Shown here in pieces: positions 56,017 to 64,000 of a DNA stretch of 64,000 nucleotides (position 1 is the first letter of the stretch; every line of letters begins with the position of its first letter). Source of the DNA: Azolla caroliniana (taxonomy: Eukaryota; Polypodiophyta); assembly GCA_043228905.1 (NCBI GenBank), contig JBHGNT010000002.1:20708001-20772000 (forward strand), written 5' to 3'. Both the position numbers and the translations under genes were made by a program. A model generated the notes under the pieces. That model was not told the origin of the DNA and ran no database searches. It saw only the letters and a program-made list of their open reading frames with translations.

Positions 56017-59000
56017 TTAAAGACGACAAGTGGAACGAGTCGGCGCTAATTGCGGACCGGGTTTGTCCGGATACTTTCGGTGGAAATCAGCAAGAAGATC
56101 CTGTGCATTGGCAACATGCTCGACGGGTTCCCAAGTACGTTCGCTCGGACTATAACCGAGCCAATCGACCAAGTAATAAAGTTTGTTGCGAACAAGTTTG
56201 GAATCGAGGATGGCAGCAACTTCATACTCCGGGCCGACGTCCAACTCCAGCGGGGGCGGCGGTGGTGTCACACGATCGGGAATGGTGTTTGCTTTATAAG
56301 GTTCAAGAAGAGAACAATGGAAAACCGGATGTATCTGAAGCTGTGGAGGGAGATCAAGGCGGAATGTGCCATCATTAATCTTACCCATAATACGGAAGGG
56401 ACCGAGTCGTCGATAATCCAACTTGTCGCACGGTCGAGTAGTCTTGATTTGACGACGTAAGAGCCATACTCGATCTCCGATGGCAAAAGAGGAAGGAATC
56501 TGATGACGATCCGCATAAGTCTTCTGTGTGTGTTGAGCATGACGAAGGTGAGTAGAGAGATCCATCTGGATCTTGCGTAGCCTCTCCAAATGATCCTTGG
56601 CACGAGGATTGGTAGGTAGCTCCGGGGTGTCGATCACCGACCAACGAGGATGGAAAAACCGGTATAAGCGAAAAATGGGGAGACCCGAGTCGAGGAGTGA
56701 ATAACATTATTATATACAAACTCCGCAAAGTGGAGAAGCTCGGCCCAATCGTCCTATTGATAACTCAGGAAACACCGGAGATATTGCTCCAGCGTTTGGT
56801 TTGTTCGTTCCGCCTGCCCGTCGGTCTGAGGATGGTAGCCGGAGGAGAGATTGCAGGAGACCTTGAGCATCTTGAAGAGATGCTGCCAAAATTTGGAGAA
56901 AAATTGCGGTCCTCAGTCACTGATGATACTGTCTGGGAGGCCATGATGCCGAAATACCTCACGCATAACAAGGGTGGCGGTTTCCTCGCTAGTGATGGCT
57001 TTAGTACAAGGCACAAAATGTGCCATCTTCGTATATCGATCGACAACGGTTAGGATAGCATCGAACCCCTTCGAGACCGGCAGATCTGTGATAAAATCAA
57101 GACAAATAGACTGCCACGGCTTACTTGGAATCGGTAAGGGTTCCAACAAGCCATATGGATGGTGTCGTGGCATCTTTGCTCGGTAGCAAGCATCACAAGT
57201 CCGAACGTAGTCGTCGACAAAACGGCGCATGTGGGGCCACCAAAAAGATCGTTGCACTAGCTCCAACGTCTTAGTACTACCGAAATGTCCCTCCGTATGG
57301 GTGTCGTGACAATGTTGGACAATTTGAAGGCGACAGGAGCAATCGGGGACATATACGCGCTTTTTAAAGAATAACAAACCATCATGATATTCGAATTGTC
57401 GGTAGTCAATACCTGGTTGTTGAGACCAAGAACAGGATGCTCGAGAAGTATCAATGTGCGCCAAGATGTCTTGAGCAAAACTATCCGTCTTCAAGGTTGC
57501 ACGTATGTCATCGGTAATCCGTGAATCCATCGAGGTGTGAAAAATCCGCGTTGTGTGCAATCGTGTTGGTCCCAAGATTACTTGCTTTTGATTATCAAAT
57601 GTTGCATCACCAAGACGAGGTGCAAGATATGAACGTCGTGATAGTGCATCTGCTTTTCCTTGCTGCTTCCCCGGTCGATATGTGATTTTGAAGTCGAAAC
57701 GCGTGAGGAATTGCGCCCACTGAGCTTGCCGTCGATTTAGTACGCGAGCGTTCTGAAAATAAGCAAGATTTTTATGATCGCTAAAGACAATGACCTGATG
57801 TGGAGAGCCCTCTAAGAAATGCCGCCATTGTACAAATGAATCCACGATGGCTAATAACTCCTTGTCATGTATTTCGTAGTTGATTTCTGCGACATCGAAT
57901 TTGCGCGAATGGAAAGCCACCGGATGCAACTCTTCTTTATCTCCTTGTTGAGAAAGGATGCTACCGAGGGCAAAATCTGATGCGTCGGCCTCCATGATGA
58001 ATGGTTTTCTTGTATCCACATGAGCTAGAATCGGTGCTGATGTAAAGGCTTTCTTAAGATGCCGAAAAGCCATATCTGCTTCTATGGACCAAAGAAATGC
58101 TTGGCCCTTCTTCGTAAGTTGTGTGAGAGGTAAAATAATCTTTGAGTAATCCTGTATAAACTTACGGTAGAAGTTAGCAAAACCTAGAAAACATTGTACA
58201 TCTCGTACCGACCGTGGAATTTGCCACTCTAGTACAGTTTGGATTTTAGCTGGATCCATGGCGATGCCCTTTGAGGAGATGACGTAGCCTAGAAATTCCA
58301 CTTGCTTGCAGTCAAAGCTACATTTTTCTAGCTTGGCATAAAGACCATTCTCGCGGAGTAGCTTTACTACTAATAGTACATGAGAATCGTGCTCTTCCTG
58401 GTCTTCCTGGGTCTTCGAATAAATCAATAGATCATCCAGATAAATGATCAAACAGATATCCAAGAGGTCTCTGAATATATCATTTGCCATGTGTTGGAAG
58501 ACTGCGGGTGCATTGGTTAGGCCAAACGGCATAACAGTATACTCGAAATGCCCATACCGCGTGCAAAAGGCGGTCTTCCATTCATCTCCCGGTCGGATCC
58601 ACACGAGGTTATACGCTCCTCGTAGGTCGATTTTAGTAAAAAACTTGGCACCATTAACTTGCTCTAAAAGACTTGATATAAGAGGAAGTGCATGCCTATT
58701 CCGGATGGTGACTTTATTCAATCCGTGGTAATCAACAACAAGACGAAGTGAGCCATCTTTCTTCTTGACAAAGAAGATGGGTGCACTGCCTGGAGATTTC
58801 GAATGATGGATGAACCCGCTTGCCAAGTTCTCCTCTATGTAGGCTCGAAGGACTTCTAACTCGATGGGTGACAAGTTGTAAACTGGTCCCCATGGTGGCT
58901 CGGTTCCTAGTTGTAAATCGATGGGACAGTCATAGGGACGGTGATGAGGAAGGGTACCGGCTTTTACCTTGTCAAATACATCGGCATAAGGATGATATTT

Positions 59001-59605
59001 TGCTGGAAGTTGTACTGAGGAGTCCTTCTTAATAGTGCTGGAAGGATGTACTGATATTGGAAATAGGAACATTGCCTCCTTGGGTCCTTCTTCGCGTAGT
59101 TGATGGAGTGAAATGGTCGAAACTCGGTGAGTTGATTCTTGGGGTGGTCGATATCGGACTTCTCTTGTTCTCCAATTTATGGCGGATTATGTAATTCAAA
59201 CCAAGGTATTCCTAGGACAATGGGATGCTCTGGACTACTAATTATATTAAATGATATTACACACACAAAACTACCTAGGACAACTTGAATGGGTTCTGAT
59301 TTTTCTACAATATGCCCGGAAGCAATGGGACGACCATCAATGACTACTACAGATGCGGGACAAGGAAGTTTTCTTAAGGATATCTGAGAAGCTTGGGCAA
59401 AATTTCGATCCATGAAACAGGAATTAGCTCCGGAATCTAAAAGTGCTAGGACGGGTACTGGGGGAGTACTTTTAGTACTAACAATGACTTGGGCTAGGAA
59501 CACATTGCTAACTTGCTTGGAAGGAATGGAACCACTAATGGGTTGTACAGATCTAGGGCTGCTGTCCAACCAAACGGCTCCTATTTTGGTTGGACTCAAT
59601 TGTTT
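56017..59605 (-). pseudogene. chromovirus pol, copy B (protease to chromodomain)
   Basis: Protease LLDSGANSCFMD at about 59450. One open stretch 59072-56913 holds RT (FTKIDLRGAYNLVW, IYLDDLLIYS), RNase H (FSDHKNLAYFQNARVLNR), integrase HHCC (HFGSTKTLELV, CDACYRAKMPRHH) and core DFITDLP. It stops at TGA just after DSIISD, where copy A has CGA (Arg). Integrase continues to QAERTNQ, with a TAG near 56755. The last frame (56637-56017) has GDRVWLLRRQIKTTRPC and the chromodomain YYLVDWLGYSPSERTWEP. Chromodomains direct integration to marked chromatin. Confidence 0.92.
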
Positions 59606-59629
59606 AACTCTTCATCTAATTGACTAAGG

Positions 59630-60735
59630 ATTTCAAATTTATTTGAGATACTTGGGCTATTAGTACTATGAATACTATCAAACACTCTATTAGTACTATT
59701 AATACTATCAAACACTCCTAAGGGAAGAATTGACTCGGGTTTAGTACAAGCTACAATTTGATTTACCCGTCTTCTTGGCCTATGGGGACAATTGATTGCG
59801 ATATGCCCTGGTCCACCGCAATAAAGACATAATCGATTTGCACGTCGTCGTTGCTTTTCTTCTTCCGATAACGGGCCACGTCAACGCATGGTATCGATCT
59901 CCATCGGTGTCGAAGTATTTGCTTGAGGTATGTCTTGTGCAAACGGTTTAGCCGCGACTGCGGCGTAAGTGGGCTCCGGCCTAGCGCGTGGTATCTGTAA
60001 TTGACGTTCCGAACGCCATTCGAAAAGGCGGTTGTCACATCGGACCGCTCGACTGATTGCCTCTGTAAGAGACTTTGGTTCTTCGGGGAAAGTTAGAAGT
60101 AGATCTTTGACACCGTTTCGCTCCATTAGTGCTTGATCATCCCAGGGTATGTCTGAAGTGAGTAGGCGGAAATCCGCCGCGTAGGCAGAGGCTGGACGAT
60201 CGCCTTGACGCAATCGCCGGATCTTGTTGATTGTCGTCCTGATGCTGTCGATGTCTCCAAAGCAGGCTTTGAACTCACTAATAAAATCTTCAAAGTTATT
60301 AAGCAAGGGCCATTGTTTTTCTAGAAGCGGAGCGAACCATGCTAAGGTTGAGCCGCTAAGCAATGTGCCTATTAAGCCGACTCGGGATGCATCAGTGGGG
60401 TATCGGGAAGGATGCATTTGGAGGACTAATCGTACCTGATTAAGGAATCCCCTGAATTGCGATCGCGTTCCATCAAATTTCACAGGAAGTCCAATCTTCG
60501 GCTCTTTATGAAATCCCTGGGGACTTGATCCTTGTTGTTGCAATGCCGCTTCGAGTTGTTGCACCCGTAACGCTAACTCCCCATGTTGTTGTTGCGTTTG
60601 TTGCTTTTCTAGAGCGATTTGTTGCAGATCCCCTATCAGCCATTGGTTTTCTTGTTCCAAGGCAACAAATTTTTCTTTTAAGCATTGTAGCTCGGAGAAA
60701 ATGGATTGATATTCTTGGGCGCTAACAGTAGCCAT
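59630..60735 (-). pseudogene. chromovirus gag, copy B
   Basis: Starts at 60735 (MATVSAQEYQSIFSELQ), then a Gln-rich coiled coil and a capsid-like part (SQFRGFLNQVRLVLQMH, GSTLAWFAPLLEKQ, FEDFISEFKACFGD). TGA at 59881-59883 cuts it before the zinc knuckle ([14 protein letters not shown], near 59815), which follows in frame. Confidence 0.92.
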
Positions 60736-60760
60736 AGTATAGGGAAAAGGGTAGGAGGGA

Positions 60761-60774
60761 AAATTGGTTCAAAC
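60761..60774 (-). other. putative self-priming site of chromovirus copy B
   Basis: Own strand GTTTGAACCAATTT directly abuts the 5' LTR. Twelve bases (TTGAACCAATTT) are exactly complementary to AAATTGGTTCAA inside the same LTR (60956-60967), which lies about 33 bases after the TATA box (near 60995), where the RNA should start. Confidence 0.72.
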
Positions 60775-61179
60775 TGTCAGGAATAGTACTAAGCAGAGAT
60801 GGAATTAGTACTAAAGAAGAGCAGTACTATTAGTACTAAGAGGACGGGACTGCGTAAGACTCCCGAGAGAGAGAGAGAGAGAGAGAGAGGATGATAACAG
60901 CCAATATATTATGTGAAGGATAAGTACAAAATGGCTAAGAGGCTTAAGACTGGCGTTGAACCAATTTGGTTCAAAACAATGCCTTGTGCCTCCTTTTATA
61001 GTGTTTTTAGGAATAATCCTGAAGCTTCTAGAATGTTCCAGAGAGATCTGGAATATACATCAATTTTCTATGATAAAGCATGAAAATAATATCCTACAAA
61101 TTACAATTCATAGTCTAATGGTAAGAGCTCGACCCATGTAGCATAAGGTCATGAGTTCAAGTCTTGCCATATCATGACA
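60775..61179 (-). repeat. 5' LTR of chromovirus copy B
   Basis: Own strand TGTCATGATATGGC...TTCCTGACA. Palindrome TTGAACCAAATTGGTTCAA sits at the predicted start site. A longer GA run and small indels distinguish it from the 3' LTR. A/B boxes antisense at 61111-61121 and 61154-61163. Confidence 0.93.
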
Positions 61180-61184
61180 GTACG

Positions 61185-61629
61185 ACAAAGGTGGATGAAG
61201 TGCGGAGTGCCTTGACCAAGGAGATGGTTGGAATGAAGGTGGAACATGCATAAAGCCTAGATGGTTATGCTCAGAAGCAGACCAAGGGGACATGACAACT
61301 GGTCATGGTAAAGCAAAGAATGAGTGAATGATATGGTGGATTGGGTGGCGACAATGGTTCGAGTGAAGGGAATGGACATGCTTGGGAAAGTCTCGACACG
61401 GTCATCCGTTGTGGACTCTTCCATAGCCATTTGTGACTCGATGTCGTAAGGATAATCGCAATGGCAAAGCTTACTTCCATATTCCTCATGGTCGTGATCA
61501 TGCTCACCGCGTGTACCGCGGCCAATGCTAGGTCTGTAGGGCGGGACCGTGAAGAGGAGCGACAAGATCGACGTAGTGAGGGAGACATTGAAGAAGTAGA
61601 GACGCCTAAACAAAGCCACCACTTAATTA
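61185..61629 (+). other. element G internal sequence, 3' part
   Basis: Continues the frame broken at 55605 for about 20 residues (DKVDEVRSALTKEMVGMKVE) to a TAA near 61250, then no clear frame. Confidence 0.45.
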
Positions 61630-62417
61630 TGTCGTGAAAAATCTATCACTACGTGCGGATTGTGAGGCAGAACCGTGGGGGTTCTAAACCGGAAGGATTC
61701 GAAGTTTGCACTAGCTTTAGCGAGAAAGTATTTAAGATAGATTGAAAGAGAGAGAGACTAAGATAAGATAGAACGCTTGACTTTAGATTGAGAGAGATTG
61801 AAATGGAGAGAGAGATTAAGGTTGAACCCTTGACTTTAGATTTGAGGAACAAGATATATCATCAATTGGATAACAAATTTTCTTCTTATTAAATTCTTTA
61901 TTAATACATCGCTCCTTTTTCTTTTTCATCCACTCTTTTATAGATGACCCCATGCATATGATGCATGTGAGGATGAAAGACATGCATGTAATGGACAAAA
62001 TGCATGAGATGCATGAGCGCCAAATGGCAAACATGCATCACATGCATTCCATGCATTGTATGCATGTCTTGTACCCTCACGTGTATCATATGCATGGGGA
62101 CATCTATAAAAGAGTGGATGAAAAAAATCAAAAGGGGCGATGAATTAATCAAGAATTTAATAAGAAGAAAATTCATTATCCTATTGATGATATATCTTGT
62201 TCTTCAAATCTAAAGTCAAGAGTTCAATCTTAATCTCTCTCTCCATTTCAATCTTTCTCAATCTGTTTCAAAATTGGAATCTTAATCTCAATCTCTCTCT
62301 CTCAATCTATCGTAAATCCTTTCTCACTAAAGCTAGTGCAAACTTCGAATCCTTTTGGTCCAGGACCCCGGCGGTTCCGCCTCACGATCCGCTCGTAGTG
62401 ACGGATTTTTCACAACA
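61630..62417. repeat. large palindrome of two head-to-head LTR-like arms
   Basis: Left arm 61630-62018 and right arm 62029-62417 are reverse complements at roughly 85-90 percent by eye. They meet at GCCAAATGGC (62019-62028). Each arm has TATA-like CTATAAAAGAG, TAAAGTCAAG-GTTCAATC with (CT)n, and TTCGAATCCTT near its outer end, where it ends ...CACAACA or ...CACGACA like an LTR end. The centre is rich in ATGCAT. No target duplication was identified. Confidence 0.85.
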
Positions 62418-62649
62418 TCGTGACAACAAAGGAGTTGTGAAGGGCCTCGGTAATAGACACGCCGATTGCAAAGGTCGAGGTGCACGGGACCAAACGAGTC
62501 GAGGAGCACTAAACCGAAGGGGTCATGGGATGCATGTCCGGATTGGACGAGGAGCGCAAGCGAGGCGTCGGGACGCCAAGAGAGAAGGCGGGAGTGACGA
62601 ACCAGCCAGAGTTGACACAATGAGACCTCAAGTTGAGCTTGAGGGGGAA
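62418..62649 (+). other. remnant internal sequence ending in a polypurine tract
   Basis: GC-richer than its surroundings. Its last codons read VELEGEC over GAGGGGGAA (62641-62649), which is both the polypurine tract and the probable C-terminus of a copia polyprotein. The upstream part is not recognisable. Confidence 0.5.
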
Positions 62650-63110
62650 TGTTGAGAGACAAGCTCAACATGGGCCGAATCGGTTGAAGAAGCCGAGAGC
62701 CGAATCGGTTGGAAGCCGATTGACTAGGCCCAAATCGGGTGAAGAATCTGAGAGCCAAGAGCCAAGAGCCGAGTCGAATGAAATATGAAAAGGTCGTTAG
62801 GGGCCTATAATCCTATTATAGTAAATAGGAATATTATAGGTAGAATTATTGTCAGGCTCATTTATGAACATTCAAGTACTGATGATACTTGTGTCAGCCC
62901 AATTGTTAGGGCTTGTATAAAAAGTGCTCATTGAGCACGGTGTATGTATAGAGTGTTCATTATTTGAAATTGAAGTATTGTTATCTGCTCTCTTTGTTTC
63001 TCTCTCACTGTGTATCATTCTTTGTGTTTACCTAACTGTCGAGTTCTGAACAATCGACTATGTACTCAGCGTTTATCGCACACACTTCTCCACACTAATA
63101 CTTTTACACA
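62650..63110 (+). repeat. 3' LTR of a truncated copia element (461 bp)
   Basis: TGTTGAGAGACAAGCTCAAC...CTTTTACACA. Same family as 2424-2877 and 12766-13203. A polypurine tract precedes it, so it is a 3' LTR rather than a solo one. The 5' LTR was not found. Confidence 0.85.
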
Positions 63111-63136
63111 CCGAATATACAAGGTAGGTGGGGTTT

Positions 63137-64000
63137 CTACTGTGATTGTGGATGGATGGGGACATTAGCCACTTTTTGACCTACTTTCGTCGATTCGTCA
63201 TCGCACATTTTGTTAGAGAAGGGGTTTGGGAGTTTGTGCCCGAGGTAGGGTTTCATTCTGAACCCATTGACCCATTTTGGCATTACTTCTCCTACTAAAG
63301 TACCGAGTTGGTACATCCTGTTCAATCCATCCACAATCTAGAAGGGTCCAGTCCACCAGAACCATAGTTTACCCAGCATATTCCCGAGTCGAGTCTAGAA
63401 GACCAAAACCCTTTGCCGATACCAAAGGATTGCTCCATGCCTTTTTGGTTCTGGTCGACAAAGGCTTTCCGCCGACGTTGATCCTACTCAAGGTTGCTCA
63501 GGCTGGTGATCCTGGCTTCCCCGACCTCGAGAAGTTGCTCTAACCACTTCAATTTGGACTCGGATTCCAATAGGCGTTCGATTGTTTGAACTCGTAAGCT
63601 CGGTACTTGAAATTCCACTGGCATCACTACTTCCAAGATGAATGCTAATCGAAATGGGGTAGATTTAATACTAGTTTTGTAGGACATTTAGTAGGTCCAA
63701 AGCGCACTATGCAGTTTCTTATCCCAATAAGTTTGATTCGCATTCATGATTTTTTTCAATATATTCTAGATTGGCTTGTTCGTGGATTCGGCTAGCCCGT
63801 TCGTCTGAGGGTAATATGGCATGCTCTTCTTGTGAACGACAGCGTAGTGGGCCGTGAGTTCATGGACCAACTTGTTGATGAAGTGACCCCCTTGGTCACT
63901 TACTAGTTTGATTGGACCGTTGTATCTACACCAAACGTGTTTGTACACAATTTTGGTCGTGGATGCGGCTATGTTGTCCCGGAGAGCTTTAGCTTCGACC
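63137..64000 (-). pseudogene. Ty3/gypsy integrase C-terminal region, truncated
   Basis: From the right edge: GPIKLVSDQGGHFINKLV and MPYYPQTNGLAESTNKPI (integrase core, second D and E), then SYKTSIKSTPFRLAF and LEQLLEVGEARITSLSNLE. Near 63300, MYQLGTLVGEVMPKWVNGFR is the C-terminal fold. A TAG and frame shifts separate the blocks. The sequence pattern differs from the chromovirus copies, with no chromodomain seen. It is cut off at about 63137 near the copia LTR. Confidence 0.8.

Larger units (their letters stand above)
55606..61179 (-). mobile_element. Ty3/gypsy chromovirus, copy B (5574 bp)
   Basis: LTRs 55606-56005 (400 bp) and 60775-61179 (405 bp) flanked by exact GTACG (55601-55605, 61180-61184). 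Minus-strand gag, protease, RT, RNase H, integrase and chromodomain are all present, broken by only a few stops and frame shifts. It is a better preserved sister of copy A at 38673. Confidence 0.95.

Noticed and set aside
56017-60735. Endogenous pararetrovirus (caulimovirid)
   Set aside because: True LTRs, an integrase with HHCC and D,D,E, a chromodomain and a target duplication make it a Ty3/gypsy chromovirus.

Overview
The window is nuclear DNA of a land plant. A three-exon WRKY (group IId) gene with GT-AG introns is the only clear host gene. Around it lie Ty1/copia, Ty3/gypsy chromovirus, LINE, hAT-like and SINE-like remains, together with many (CT)n/(GA)n, (AC)n and GAA-type simple repeats. 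The species cannot be read from the sequence. A chromovirus with a sushi/Tcn1-like gag and apparent self-priming would fit a seed-free lineage (fern, lycophyte or moss), but that is a weak inference.

Layout. 1-5210: a minus-strand copia element, cut by the window edge, inserted into an L1-type LINE. 5211-18200: AT-rich, largely gene-free DNA with a 339-bp hAT-like MITE, two solo-LTR-like blocks, a clean solo LTR with its target duplication (12766-13203), a LINE 3' end, an RTE-like scrap and several local tandem duplications of 105-220 bp. 18205-20032: the WRKY gene on the minus strand; its upstream flank is a ~31-bp-period minisatellite (20089-21250) followed by simple repeats. 22809-24300: decayed LINE RT and a tRNA-like SINE candidate.

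24546-45170 is one plus-strand LINE split into three pieces. The first interruption (24767-34882, TSD GAGAC) is a minus-strand copia element. That element was itself hit by a 751-bp hAT-like element (8-bp TSD, in the zinc-knuckle codons) and by an opposite-strand copia of the same family (28905-34066). The second interruption (38098 to about 44085) is a chromovirus remnant: an internal tail, an LTR, a full internal region and a second LTR.

45372-46250 is the 3' end of another LINE. From 47509 a gag-bearing LTR element begins. Its gag is split at codon 89 by a structurally complete copia element (48329-53852, TSD CATCG, 705-bp LTRs with about six differences, one uninterrupted 1357-codon gag-pol frame). 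Further along it is split by a second copy of the chromovirus (55606-61179, TSD GTACG). 61630-62417 is a ~790-bp palindrome of two head-to-head LTR-like arms. 62650-63110 is a copia 3' LTR with its polypurine tract, and 63137-64000 is a gypsy integrase tail.

The copia element at 48329-53852 is the only transposon here that looks coding-competent; the others carry stops, frameshifts or deletions. The most unusual signal is in the chromovirus. No tRNA primer site follows its LTR. The base run there is instead complementary to the predicted 5' end of its own transcript. The same LTRs also hold an antisense A-box/B-box pair at tRNA spacing.
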